This document shows, one piece after another, positions 1-12,853 of a stretch of DNA of 64,000 nt; within the stretch, counting starts at the first letter, position 1; every line of letters starts with the position of its first letter. Both the position numbers and the translations under genes were made by a program. The stretch is from Vigna angularis. Its lineage: Eukaryota; Streptophyta; Magnoliopsida; Fabales; Fabaceae. A model generated the notes under the pieces. That model saw only the letters and a program-made list of their open reading frames with translations. It was not told the DNA's origin and ran no database searches. The stretch covers positions 22,002,806-22,066,805 of the forward strand of contig NC_068978.1 in NCBI RefSeq assembly GCF_016808095.1. Reading direction: 5' to 3'.

Positions 1-207
1 AGAGTTTTGTAACTTTGGTATGGGTAAAGGTGATAGACAAAGATGAATGATGTAAAGAGAACCAGATTTTATGTTTTTGTGACTATGAAAGACTGAATTT
101 TAGATAGTGCTGATCTTTATACCCTCTACTGTTTAAACTTTATGCTCTTGGAAGCAAGTGGTGATTCTGGTGTTGGTGATTTATGTTGGATGTTTTTATT
201 TTTTTAG

Positions 208-3156
208 TTTCCTGCTTTGAGAGAGTTTGTAAAAATGGGAAAGCCTGTTTGGGGAACCTGTGCAGGGCTTATATTCTTGGCAAACAAAGCTATAGGTGTG
301 TAGTTTCTGTCTTCTCCTTTCTTCCCTTGTGTTGAATTTTAGACAAGACCAGGTATCTTAAATTTTAATTTATTGTTCTCACATGAAAAATAGGTAGTTG
401 TTTAAAGTATTCTAATGACAAACATAATTTCAGGACAGAAGAGTGGTGGACAAGATTTGGTCGGGGGACTTGATTGTACAGTGCATAGAAATTTCTTTGG
501 AAGCCAGGTAATGCAAGAACAATTCATTTTAAGATATATTATATCAATGAAACAAAACGTATATCAATTGCTGGACGTGATAATTTCAACTTAGCACTCT
601 TTTTGTGTGTGGGAGTAAAAGGATAGGGTTATTCTTTAAATGGCATAACATTGAACATGTGATTTTTCTTAATGGTGCCAATAGAGAACTCTTCGGTTCT
701 CTATTGTCATTGTCAGTGATTAAACCATAAGGGCACTAATACATATCTTAGTGAAGCGTTACAACTCTCTTCCTTCCCTGTTCCTATTTCCTTCTTGAGT
801 CAAGTTTCTTATTAACTTGAAGTGTCAAAATCTAAATTATTGCAAATGTTCAGAACTTTTGGAATAGTTTGTTTTCCAAAAACAGCTTCTGTTGTTTTAA
901 AACATTTAGCAATTTTACCATTATAATTTTTAAAGATCCATGTAATATGGCTATGTGATGCATAAAACTAAATGAAATTAACATACAAGTTTGTTTAGAT
1001 TCAAAGCTTTGAGGCAGAGCTTTCAGTGCCACAGCTTGCCTCCCAGGAAGGTGGTCCTGAAACATTTCGTGGAGTTTTTATTCGTGCACCGGCAATTCTT
1101 GAAGCAGGGCCAGAAGTTCAAGTGTTGGCTGATTATCCCGTATCTTCTGATAAATTATTAAGTTCTGACACTTCTACCGAAGACAAAAAGGTTAGTTATT
1201 GAGCATTTGTCAATCCTTTTTGGTTGTTAGTTGTTTTTCATTCCAGATCCATTAGAATTTAAAAGGGTCATGTATATAATGAATAGAGTGGCAAAAGAAA
1301 TGCAAGAGTTAGTAAAGATCAAATAGACATTGTTGATAATTTATATTTAGGACTTCTGTTGGTGATGTTATTGGCGGGATATAAGGTGTATAATTCTGTT
1401 TATGAAACTGGTATTTTGAGGATGGTTGAATTTTAAGCTTGGGAGGTTTGACTCTGGCACATATTCAAACCTGTACCATGTTGTTTCTAAGTTCCTTTTC
1501 GTTCAGTGGCTTAGTTTGGGATTAAACTCTCATGTGAGCAAATCCAAGATTTTGAAGGGTAAACTAAAAGAAGAAAGGAGTAGATAAATGAAAGGAAATC
1601 ATTGATAGATAGAAGTGATAGGTATATAAATGTTCAATTCTTTTGAATTTGGAACACTATTATTAGATGATCCTTTTTAAGAAGTGGATTTTAAGCCTAA
1701 CTTAACTCCAAAAAACCGGTTTGGAAGGTGAGGTTTGCACTCATTTATATACTTGAAATTTGCCTCATCTCTAGTTGATGTAGGACTTCCAACATATTCC
1801 CCTCACGCCGAAGTATATACATTTCGAGCGTGAGACTAAACATTAATGGGTGGTCGGATAACGGCTCGATAGCGGGTGGAATAGTATGTTCAACAAACAA
1901 CAAATATCGTTAGGATAGGCTCTAACCATAGCTCTAATCATTTTAAGAAATGGACTTTAAGCCTAACTCAACCCTACAAAACTGGCGTGGAAGGTGAGGT
2001 TTACACTCACTTATATACTTAAAATTGGCCTTATCTCTAGTCGACGTGGGACTTCCAACGATCCTGACTTCTTTGCATTTACCTATTTGTATGCTTATTC
2101 TCATTGGAACAGTCTCCTTTAGCGAAAACTGCTCATAACAGTGTTCCTTATCAGATACTTAATTTCCAAACCAATATGTTGGTTTCATTTTCCTATCCTG
2201 AATGAACTACTCATATACCTTATCATTAGATTTAGTACTATAGTAACATGTATAGCAGATCCATCAGTGCCTTTCAGCATTGTATGTTATTGCTGATCCA
2301 TATTTTATCATTAAAAAAAATTGTCATCATAAACTGCTAGCTGAGTGACATTTGCAACATTCGTAAGATGACTATAATATTTAATTTTGAGGTTGAAGTG
2401 TAACTATCATGAAATAGAAATTTTTCTCTGCCAACTGGTGTGATACAATAACTGCTGAAGTTTTGCTCTGGCTATTTGATTTTGACCACCATACTACCGT
2501 TTAACTTGTTTGCTTAAGAGGCCTTTATACTTGATGCAGGTGATATATCGGAAGCAATCTTGTAATGTTATGGTTTCAAAACCTCTAAGCATTTGAAAAA
2601 GAAATGGTCTAACAATATGATTTTATTGAACATTGACACAATCACTAACTCCTTGCTTGACAAGATTGTTATTTCTGCTAATCTCAAACAATCTTTCATA
2701 CTATAAACTAAAAGCTCTTATTTTCCTTAAAGAAGTTTAATGCTAACAATGCCTTCCAATTGGCTCGGGAAATTAATCAACTTTCTTATTATTAATGTCT
2801 TGGTCTTTTTCCCCTATTGAGTACACCTGGTTACATGTTGTTTTGGACATGACAGGAGAATGCTGAGGAAGAAAGTAAGGTTATTGTTGCTGTGAGACAA
2901 GGGAACATACTAGGGACTGCTTTCCATCCTGAATTGACAGCTGATACTCGATGGTAGATATAAGTTGTTTTTGGCTTTTTAATTTTACAATTTTGAGTTC
3001 TTAGCAGTTGTAATGATGTAATTTTTCAGGCATAGTTATTTTTTGAAAATGTCAAACGAGACTGGAGAAGAGGCTTCCTTAAGTAACCTTGTTCCTGCAC
3101 AAGTCACCACAAGTCACTATCAACTGACCCGGAGTGACCTTCCTATCTTTCAATAG
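208..3156 (+). CDS. PDX2: Pyridoxal 5'-phosphate synthase glutaminase subunit PDX2, 3' part
   Basis: Five coding exons are visible: 208-295, 434-507, 999-1190, 2856-2953 and 3030-3156 (stop TAG). All have GT-AG borders and keep frame, giving the last 192 residues. The family is about 255 residues, so the N-terminal exons lie before the window; bases 1-207 read as intron. The first exon holds the class I glutamine amidotransferase nucleophile motif (WGTCAG, Cys). The fourth holds the His/Glu of the triad (FHPELT). A GGL-C-T-hydrophobic stretch, RGVFIRAP and VAVRQGN are family landmarks. The enzyme releases ammonia from glutamine in the cytosol and passes it to PDX1 for vitamin B6 synthesis. 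A legume dispersed repeat sits in the 1.66-kb intron 1191-2855. No break is seen in the visible part. Confidence 0.93.
1673..2059 (+). repeat. Legume dispersed repeat, one full and one partial copy in direct order
   Basis: A segment beginning TTTTAAGAAGTGGATTTTAAG and running to GGACTTCCAAC (about 1673-1792) is followed by a linker with CCCTCACGCCGAAG. The segment then returns at 1943-2059 with about 85-90% identity by eye. I recall this 'AAGCCTAACTCAACCCCACAAAACCGG' type as very common in legume genomes, often as short LTR-like elements. It lies wholly within a PDX2 intron. The element class is not certain. Confidence 0.65.
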
Positions 3157-4680
3157 GACAATCAATACTCACCAAGCCGAACAATTGTGGTTGTTCTTTT
3201 TTTTTTTTTTGAATTTTATTTCTTGAATTTGATGAGATAATTGTTGGATCTTAGAAGATAGATATCTACATAGTATTTATTTTTCTTCTTCCTTTTTTCC
3301 ATGTTGGAAAAGTATTTATTTATTTTACATAGTTTGATGGTTATGATTGATGAATATCTGTCATATCTGATGATAAATATTTATTTGTGCAAGCTTATTA
3401 TAATTGGGTTGATGGATTTTAGTTGGCACAAGCTTATTATAATTGGATTTTACATAGTTGACCCAAGCTTATTATAAAAATTGTTCACTGCACCAGTGTC
3501 ATTATCTATTGCAGTCATTGAAGAAAAAACTCTCTCAGATAAAGTATTATTGAAGATTTTATACTATGTTCTACATGAACATTTGATTTTGCTTAAAATG
3601 AGAGATACAAGTAATACTAAACATTCATTGGATTCACTTGAGAAAGACTTGGTCATCTCCCCTATTGCTAGGCAGAAAGAATTGGTATTATTATGTCATC
3701 AGTTAACAAAAGTTAACACCAATGTTGCGTGCTGTAATGATGTAACGTGCCTATATGAGGTTAACCCTAACTTGTCCATTATTCACATGCTCCTTCATTG
3801 GCTTTTAAATCGTGTTGTACACAACTTTGAAATCGTCCTTTAATTGGCTTTTAACAAAGTAGGGGGAGGCTCAAGTTAAAGATAATAGGTGTCTCATTAT
3901 CACTTCTCTAAATTTGTTAGGTATTCATAGTTCATCAACATATTTTATATACACTTTTATGATTGTATTTTACCTTGTTTACTATGGTTTTTTTTTATGC
4001 TTAATTGTTCATATTTGATTGGTTTTGATAAAAAAAAAAGTTAAAAGGACTTAATCATAAAAAGAATTTAATTGTTATATTTTTACTGACTTTGATTTTG
4101 TCTCTTTATTATAGGCGGATTTAGATATGAAATTGGGTAAGGAATTGAAAAGATGTCATTACTTTACTTAACAAATAAGATTTCGTCAAGTTAACACAAC
4201 ATCTAAGTGAAGAGAACAAGAAAATACTAGAACCATTCAACAAAGAATGATTCATCTAGTGAATGAGTAAGATTTGTAAATAACATATATAATTAACTAT
4301 CAATATGTTTAAAGAAAGTATACATGCTTGATGAATCTTCTCCAAAGAAGACTTACTAAAGTAATAACCTATTTGTTAAGTAAAACACAAATCGTTGGGA
4401 GATTGGACTAACTTTAGAAAAAATGCATAAAACAAAACAAGCTCGAAACTCAATTAGTGATGAGAACATCAGGAACATAATTAGCATAATGGAATATGGT
4501 AAACAAAGAAGAATGACACTACAAAAGACTAATAGAGAAATACAAGGGAAAAACATTAGAGCTTAAAGGAAATAGAATGGCACACTTGTGATTAACTAAC
4601 TCATGGTTAAGATAGTTAAACGCATGCTTGCCTCTTACTATCTCATCATCATGTGTAGGTTGTAGATTGTAACTTTCTCC
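3157..4680. other. PDX2 3' flank, no gene seen
   Basis: 3' UTR and AT-rich intergenic DNA. A short imperfect tandem array at about 3389-3478 repeats a CAAGCTTATTATAA core three times (cores at about 3390, 3429 and 3464, spacing 39 then 35 bases). An open frame at 3481-3843 lacks an ATG start and matches no family I know. Confidence 0.6.
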
Positions 4681-4689
4681 ATAAGTCAA

Positions 4690-4990
4690 TCTCCAAAGGG
4701 AGCATCCAAGAGAAAGACAAAATTCTTTTTTGTTTTCTTTTTTGTAAAGTGGTGTTCAAACTCCTATCCTATAAATAAGGGCCCCCTTTGTACAAAGGAC
4801 ACTTAAATTTAAATGAAATTATATTTGTGAAAAATTTGAGCGTTTTGAGAGCATAAAACTCTTTCTAATGGGTTCTTATCTTGGAGAGCTTTTTCAAGTG
4901 TTGAATCTTTAATACACTTATCTTGGTTCTTTAATATTCATTGCCAAAAGAAATCAAAGGTACCCAAGCTCTAAATTTTATAATATAAAG
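4690..4990 (+). mobile_element. Gypsy-type LTR fragment (R-U5 region)
   Basis: A TATA-like CCTATAAATAAGG at about 4768-4781 is followed by GGGCCCCCTTTGTACA. Downstream are GAGAGCATAAAACTC and TTCATTGCCAAAAGAAATCAAAG. This order resembles the promoter/R/U5 part of Athila/Ogre-like gypsy LTRs as I recall them. Exact ends and target duplications were not found. Treat it as an old fragment. Confidence 0.4.
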
Positions 4991-6339
4991 CACAACCTAG
5001 ATTGATTATCAAAGGATACTAGTCAAATTATATTCAATCTTTAGTATTGTTCCAATACAAATTAATTTGAGGGTTTAGGGATTGAAAAACATAAAACAAA
5101 AATTGGAAAAGAAATTTAGAGATCAAATGCAAAAATTATAGAAAAAGGAAAATGGATCTACCATAGATTCGATTATCAAACAATATGAAAATCACAGTTC
5201 TCTAAATATTCATATTCAAGTTTGAAAAATTAACTAATACAATTAATCAACTAAACTGGTCTATATAATTTAAATCTTAATACTATTTAATCTGATTCAT
5301 ATTCAAATATTAAATCAAGATTCAATTGATTCCAAATTTGAATTCTAGTTTCAGATAAATTGATATCACAAAGACCATAGTTGAAATTAAAGAAGATAAA
5401 AATAAACTTGGAACGAAAAATGATTGGTTTAAAAGTCAATTCGGTTTGTTTTTTCTTGATTTCATGAATGCATCCTTAAAAATTTAATTTTTGATTAATC
5501 AAAAGTAGAAAACACGATGGAAAAACACTAAAAAAATATGAAAAGATAAAATGAAAACAAAGAGAAAAGGAAAAATACCTAAAATTGTGGAAATTTGGTA
5601 AAATGATTTATTTCCTCTCTCTTGAGCATACTTAGGTCTTATATGTCAGCATACTTAGGTCTTATTTCCTCTCTCTATAGCTTGGGCCAATGGCCAGACC
5701 ATTTTATGTTCTTGTTTTTAAATATATAAATAAGAGTAGAAGATTTGTATAGACTTAGTATTTTTTTTTTTTGTGTATTTAGCAATTTTGTTTGGGCTTT
5801 TATTTTTGGTCCTTGTGTTCCTTGTATTTTGTTTGGAGCAAAAGAATCTTCAGCAACGTGTGTCATTTCCTTTATTGGCTTATGTTTGACCTAATACTCA
5901 GGTATTGGAAGAGTGCTTCTCCCTACAAGTTTCTTCTTGCACCTCTAAATTTTTAAAAAATGTCACAAGTGGCCTTGGTAAAAAAAATTTAACCTAGGTA
6001 AATTTTTTAACCTTTTCACTCACCTAATAAATTCATTCACTCACCTAATAAATTCATTCACTCACCCACCATGAAGAACTAAAACCCTAGTCGTCGGTCC
6101 TCTACACCCTCTTTGTTATTCTTCTTCACCGTAGACTTTTTCTCGTGCATCCTTTTATTCTTCTTCGCGCACTTCTTCTTCTTCATTGTCTCTGCAGGTT
6201 GGTTTTTGTTTACATTTTTTATGGAAAACTCATAGCCAAAGATCCTATCACTAGAAGTATGGTCAAGCTCATATAAGAAGAACCATCTTTATAAGGAGAA
6301 ATAGAGCTTTGCTTCACTTAGGCCATCATGGAAGATGAA
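4991..6339. other. AT-rich intergenic DNA with a short tandem duplication
   Basis: No coding region is supported. At about 6017-6065 a 21-base unit (CACTCACCTAATAAATTCATT) occurs twice plus a partial third. At 5626 and 5648 the phrase GCATACTTAGGTCTTAT is repeated, flanked on both sides by TTTCCTCTCTCT. Confidence 0.5.
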
Positions 6340-6850
6340 GGAGTAATACAGGATTTAAGGACATTCGACCATATAGTATAGGCTTGTATTAAGGCTTAAT
6401 TAGTGTAGGGTTTTCCTTAAGTTAGACATCCAAACCAAGTGAAAGTGTGTGTCATGTGTCATGCTTCCATTAGAGAAGATTTGCTTTTAGAAATGGTCAC
6501 ATGACACCCTAGGAGTGGAGAAGATTTCTTTTTGGTAGTGGTTATATGTCCCTCCACCATTGGAGAGGATTTATGAAACATGACTCCCTCCTATTGGTGT
6601 GAAATTCTCAGCCAACACCATGTATAGTGGCTAGGTTTTCTTTTAGGTTTACAAAAGATGTTTTTAGGGTTAGAAGGAGACACCTTTGGCTTATATATAA
6701 AGGTGTCTCCACCCTTGTAAATCATCTTGGATTAATGTAATGTTATGCTGCCAATTTTAAGTCATACACTTCCTAGATCAATACTAGAGCAACCCTAGAG
6801 GTCCCTCTAGTCACCTTCCTCCTTATATTGACCTCACCTCTCTTTGAGTC
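6340..6850 (+). mobile_element. Probable solo LTR or LTR fragment
   Basis: The stretch has LTR-like promoter architecture. GGAGACACCTTT and GGTGTCTCC flank a TATATATAAA box at about 6693-6702, followed by CACCCTTGTAAATC and a GT-rich stretch. Upstream are several related 'ATTGGAGA(A/G)GATTT' phrases (about 6470, 6517 and 6565). Ends are not defined and no gag or pol is adjacent. Class is unknown. Confidence 0.4.
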
Positions 6851-7052
6851 ATCATACATTACCACACCATCACCATATACTCCAAAATCGTGAGCATTTC
6901 ACCTTGTCCAACCTTAATTATGTGACCTTGGATCTTATCCCCACCAAATATTTGCACCAATCCTCTAAGGAAACACCCCTTCATGCACTTCTTCTAGCTT
7001 TGACCCAACCTAGCATAAGGAGGTTGTTATCAATTTCTTCATGGATGCACTT

Positions 7053-7079
7053 TATATATATATATATATATATATATAA
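7053..7079. repeat. (TA)n microsatellite
   Basis: Uninterrupted TA run of about 13 units. Confidence 0.9.
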
Positions 7080-7099
7080 TGTATATTAGTTTGAAAATG

Positions 7100-7262
7100 G
7101 TGAAGGAAGCCTGAGATTAGATGGATTTTGAAATCCGTTAAAGGTCTTGACGGTTTTCGAAAACCGTTAAATTCGAAAATCATTGAAGGCCTCAATAGTT
7201 TTCAAAAACCGTTGAATCTCAAGTTAAACAGATTTTGACGGTATTCCTAACCCTAAATCCTC
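7100..7262. repeat. Short repeats around GTTTTCGAAAACCGTT palindromes
   Basis: Phrases such as GACGGTTTTCGAAAACCGTTAA and ATAGTTTTCAAAAACCGTTGAA recur with about 50-base spacing and contain small inverted repeats. Nothing coding is seen from here to 7830. Confidence 0.5.
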
Positions 7263-7838
7263 CACACCTTTTTACTTTTTGAATTATTATCGTTACAATG
7301 GTTGCCTATTGATTCTTAATTCGTTTGCTTCACGCTTCGCCGGTAGGAGAGTTTCTTCGCTTACTTGTTTGGAGTAATAGAGCCTAGATTCTATGAAGCT
7401 ATTGTTCATTCTATTTTTTTCTATTACAATCTTATTATGTTTTATTTTTAATTTTATTTTAATGCTTGAAAATTTTAAAGCTAGTTAGGAATTGTGGTAA
7501 GAATATCGCCATCTTGAATGGTTATTCGAAATCACAAGAAAACAGTAGAGGGGTAAATAATATTTTTACAACTTACATTAGTGATTTTACGTTTTTTTTT
7601 CTAATATATGTTTTAATAACTTGAAAATCTCTCAACAAATTATATTTCGTTGAGCTAAATACCTCCATTAAGTGAAAATTTCATTTCCTTTATTAATTTA
7701 TAATGATATGCCTAACCGAAAAAGAAAATTGTACTCATAATATTCGCTAGTAAAATCTTGGATGGATACTAAATCAATATTCTTAAGTAATACTTTTAGA
7801 TAATAATACAAATATTTAATCACTGGTTTGATTATGAG

Positions 7839-8528
7839 TAGGGGTGGGCAAACTGCACTATTTGCACTGCACTATAAATCTATTACAATTAACTATAAAA
7901 TAGTTTAAAAAAACTGAACTGTACTAGAAAATAGTTCACAAAAACTGAACTAAACTACTTTTTAGTTCAGTTAACTACAAAACAATTCAGTTAACTACAA
8001 TGCACATTTTTCTAATAAATAAATGTAGTTTTGCACTAGTACAACTGTCAATGGCTAATCATCGATAGAGTTAAAAGAATTAGTTCAATTTGATTTTTTT
8101 TTAATAATTACAAACAAATAAATTAATATTCAATAACATCACAGCATTTAAAAAAATTAAATTATAAATCTATATAATTAGAATTAGTAAATAATTATAA
8201 TAAAAAATTTAAAAAAATTAATGAAATATTATTGGTACTATTTTATCATATTATTAAAATTAAATTAATAACTATAATTATTTATCATTACTATTTATTA
8301 TTAATTTAAAAATATAAAATGTCTAAAATTTGATTCTCATATTAAATATAGTTTAATTTAATAATATAAATTTGTTTATATATTATTTTATATAGATTAA
8401 AAACTTAATCTCTAAAAAATATTTCTGTTTATCTCTGTTTTGCGTTATTCGAAATATTTTTATTTTGACAATTATCTAGTTTAATATAAAAACTCTCATC
8501 TTTCTTCTCTTCTCACCTTTTTCTGAAT

Positions 8529-8569
<41 letters not shown>

Positions 8570-9295
8570 TATTTTATAATTATTTACATAAGTACTTTTA
8601 TCTTTTTATTTTTACAATTATAGTTAATTTTATTAAGTTATAAAAATAATTACCAGTTTTTGAAATATAATTACAATATAATAAAATTTAGTTTTTTTTA
8701 AAATAGATAATTATTTTAGTATAAATTTAATAATATCATTTTATTTTAATAATTATTATAATAATAGTTAACTTTTTAAGAACAACTAATTAATACAAAA
8801 ATTAATACAAAAATTATTTATCATTATTATAATTATTTATCATTACAATTTAATTATGTTGTGGATTGTCTAAACTTAAGAACAACTAATTAATACAAAA
8901 ATTAACTAAATAAAAAATCCCTAATTAAGGTAAGATACTAAAATTAAATCAGAAATAAAAACTTATAAGTTTAATATGAGAAAATTAAATCTAAAATTGT
9001 AATAATAGAACGTCAACATGACCATCAACAAAAAATATTTATAACCATAGTGAATCGATGATTGAAAGAAAAAAATGATAGAAAAAGACTTTACCACAAA
9101 GCATGGTAGAAGATAAACATAAAAGAGATAGTTTATGCAGTTAACTGCATTGTAACTATAAAGGTTCAGTTTTTTAAAACTGAACCACAACATAGTATAA
9201 TTTAGTTATCAGTAAAAATAGTTTAGTTTTTATAGTTTAATATAGTATAGATAATCTATAGTTTAGTACAGTTAAGTTAATTATGCCCAGCCCTA
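7839..9295. mobile_element. Non-autonomous hAT element with 8-bp target duplication
   Basis: The left end starts TAGGGGTGGGCA and the right end is TGCCCAGCCCTA, an inverted pair with one mismatch in 12. The direct repeat ATTATGAG lies immediately outside both ends (7831-7838 and 9296-9303), the 8-bp duplication expected for hAT transposons. Both subterminal regions are crowded with AACTGAAC / AGTTCAGT-type short repeats, as hAT transposase binding regions often are. The 1457-bp interior is extremely AT-rich, contains a (AT)15 tract at 8533-8562, and has no transposase. A second family member begins at 62976. Confidence 0.9.
8533..8562. repeat. (AT)n microsatellite inside the hAT element
   Basis: Uninterrupted AT run of about 15 units. 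Confidence 0.9.
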
Positions 9296-9303
9296 ATTAT
9301 GAG

Positions 9304-9654
9304 ACGCTATCTACTCGTAATTATTTTTATATTTTTTATTATATAACAATTATTAATGAATTTTCTTTTAATATTTTTTATTTTAAAGTGATAAAAAAAA
9401 CAAAGTTATTAATAAAACAAATATTAATTATTCAAGTGGTTTAAAATTTGATTTCATATATTTCTATTTTTTATTTAAACTTATAAAATTAAAGTTATTT
9501 CTAAAAAGATTAATTTTTTAAAATTTATATTTTGGTACAACTCATTCCAAGTTGTGTTACATTAATATTTTAGTAAATAATTTGATTTGAATACACTTCA
9601 AAATTAAATTTTATTTAATATTTTAAAGATTTGTTTCTAAATAATTTTATTTAG

Positions 9655-9697
<43 letters not shown>

Positions 9698-10372
9698 TAG
9701 GTACCCGCAAAAATAAAAGAAATGGTGGATTTTTTTTTATGCTTACCCAATTAATAATAAGATGATTATTTTTAGACGGTACAAGTAGCCGGTAAGCACT
9801 ATCTATACCTTATATAACTCGTTGTCATCCGTACTAACAAGTACTAGCAAATATATTTTGTTCAAAAGTTTTTTAACATTTTAGTTTGTTTGCTTACTCT
9901 CCTTTTATGTTGTGATTGAATGTTATGCCATACTAAAAACTTACTTTAATTTTACATTTTACATATTTAACAAAAATTTTAAATATTTAATAACTTTTTA
10001 AATAAAAATAAATAAATTATATTATTAATTTGATATTTTAATCTTTGGTTTATTTTGAATAAACATTACAGAATTATTCAAGTTAAAAAATAATTTCTAT
10101 AGCATTTCAAACTCTCATTCACAAATGGAAAAATGGAAAAAGTGATCATGAAATGTATCTTTTAAAATTTAATCTAGATTCAATAAAATAGATTGGATCT
10201 ATAATTCAAATTCATTTTAACTATATTAATTAGATTTATATTTTTTTTAAAATCAAGTGTATATCTGATTAAATTTAGATTGAATCTACTTTGTCAATGA
10301 GATTAAATCTAGTGAGATTAAGTTAATATACTAACTAATTAGTCTATTAGACATATGACATGACTAGGCATG
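9304..10372. other. AT-rich intergenic DNA
   Basis: No gene seen. It contains a (AT)n tract at about 9658-9694. Confidence 0.6.
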
Positions 10373-11190
10373 GACTTGACTTGACTTGCTTTAGGTCCTG
10401 GCCGACTTAACTCCACCTGGATTCAACCCAACTCAGTTCAACTTTTATCTTGGACGAACTCGGCTTGATTCTGACACAACTTGATCTAGACCCAATGTAA
10501 CTCACAGTTCACTTGGTTCAACTTGGGTTTAGACTACGTCACCTCAACCTCAACCAGTGCTAACTTGAGTCAACCTACACTTAAACCGACTTGACTTAAC
10601 CTACACCCATATAAACTTGGCTCGACCTAGGTATGAGTAAACTCAACTCAACTAGGACCTGACTAGATGACTTGGCTCGTCCTTTGGTATTGGTTGACTC
10701 ATTTAGACTTTCAACTAGAGTTGACTAGTCTTGACCTTCCGGTTCAACTAGCCTCGACCTTCGGCCTAAGTTAATTCATTTCGACCTTTAACCTTGACCT
10801 TCGACTTGAGCTGACACGTCTCAACCTAGGCTGACACACCTCGACTTAGGCCAACACATCTCAACCTTTAATTCTGATTGACTCACTCGATTCTTTAGTT
10901 TGGGCTGACTTGGCTTAACCCTTAGTCCTTTGTTGACTAACCACGATCATTCGACTCGGGTTATCTCTCCTCAACCTTTTGGGCAAATTTAACACAATCT
11001 TTGTCTTAGGCCGGCTCGTCTCAACTTTCAATCCAAACTAACTTACCTCAACATTTTGGACCAATTTAGTTCAACTTTTGTCTTGGATCAATTTGACTAA
11101 ATCTTTAACTCGATCCCACTCGGTTCAACTTTTAACTTAAACCAACTAAGCTTGATTTGATCTCAATTATCTCAACTCAACTTAAATGTT
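10373..11190. repeat. Degenerate minisatellite of GACTTGACTC / TCGACCTTCGACTT type units
   Basis: About 0.8 kb in which pieces such as TTGACTTGACTT, CTCAACCT, TCGACCTTCG and AGTTGACTC recur every 20-35 bases with heavy divergence. Base composition (C and G near 40%) differs sharply from both flanks. All six frames are broken. The flanks share diverged AAATCTAGATTGAATC-like phrases, suggesting the array may be the inside of an old element. Confidence 0.6.
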
Positions 11191-12640
11191 CTTGATTTTG
11201 AATTTTAAAAAATTCAACAAATTATTTAATCTAAATAGATTGAACTTAAAATAAAAAATATATGAATTTAAATTTAAGATAAATATATTTAAATGGACTT
11301 AAAATAATATACATTATAAATTGAATTTCATATTTGAAATTTTTTTTTCAGCCTTACCAAACGGCAAACGCGTAGTTAAAACACTCATCCGCTACGATTA
11401 AAGTGTTACTATTTAATTAGACAAACGTACGAGGATGAAATGTAGTCCTTTGATATACTTAATGCCACCATCTATAGTTTATTAGAAAAATTGTTGCTAC
11501 CTTCTTGATAAGCATTGTCATGTGCAACATTACGCAATTGCAAAATAATTTATTTAAAACCATCACAAACACTACCACAAACCTCATTAAATTATAACAA
11601 CCAATTCAATCAACAATTATTGCTTGGGCATCCATTAGTCTAAAATAGGGGTTGTTTGGACATTAGCAGGGTCGGCATTATTGAGTGGACGAAGGACAAC
11701 TATTTAAATAGACAATTTTCATTTTATGTGTGCTTTCATTTATTCTTAGACATTATTCAAATGAAGAATTAACTGTATTTTTGGACACTTTACTTTCACA
11801 AGTTAACTTATGGCAAATCTAGTTCCTTTAGTTTTAAAATTAAACAAAGATAATCCTCCTGTATAATCTAAAAGCCTCAAATCTAACTTTCCACACAAAT
11901 AATAGTAGCTTCATTGATTTGGAATATAAGATTATTTTCAAACTTAATAAAAAATTTAGGGAGAATTTAATGACTTTTAAAGGATTTAGTAAGACGTTTG
12001 AAATGGGGACCGTCATGTTTAGTTTAATTGCTATTCTTTATATTTTTCTTACCTGTTAAAAGAATTGAATTAAAGTTTTTAGTCATTTAAATTAAGTGAA
12101 TTTTTATTTAAATCCTCGATTTTATTTTAATTTTGAAAACTGTTTTTATTGATAATAATTATTTAAAGATATATAAATACTATTTATTTTAAAAAAATAT
12201 TTTATTTTAAAACGTATACATGAAATCACAAACATCATATATCATATGATCTTAATGAATCAAATATCAAATATCAACTAAAATTCAGTTTTAGTGTGAT
12301 GAAAATTAAAATAAAAAACACTTTAAATGAATTGAAACCAAAATAGATAGTAAAAACATTTACTAAATGAGAGTTTTGTTGTAGTTCCACTCACCCCATG
12401 TTTCATGAAAGAATTACTAAAACACGGTAAATGACCTCGAATCAATCAAATTATACACGTGCCATTCCAATTTCTGAGTGACATTAGCTCCTAGCACTGA
12501 TGAACAATCGGAATGAGATCACAATGACAAAAACTTTCTCACGTATGTAATGAGGGTTGATCAGAAAAACGATGATTCAGTTTATACTAATTTATTATGT
12601 CAATGCATTGATCAGAAAGAAATTAATATTACTTAAAGCA
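11191..12640. other. Intergenic DNA, nothing recognised
   Basis: AT-rich, no supported coding region. The last part precedes the 3' end of the minus-strand HMGB gene. Confidence 0.6.
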
Positions 12641-12853
12641 ACCCATGTAAGGCTACAATGCACAGAGCAATTTAGGTACGATAGCTAAGTGAGGGAAGCT
12701 CAAGTAGCAGGCAATTTAAGGAGCCAACAAAAGGAAGAGATTCTTTTCTACCAACACAAAACATAAAAAAAGTGGCCTAGTATGCACAGTCAGAATAGAT
12801 AATAGCCACCCTCACCAACAAAACATCATAAACCAAGTTTTTAAACATCAATC

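Noticed and set aside
3481..3843. 120-codon open frame downstream of PDX2
   Set aside because: It starts at TTG, has no recognisable domain, and composition is that of AT-rich intergenic DNA.
6844..7089. 81-codon frame ending in Tyr-Ile runs
   Set aside because: It runs from LTR-like DNA into a TA microsatellite; no domain and no ATG at the frame start.
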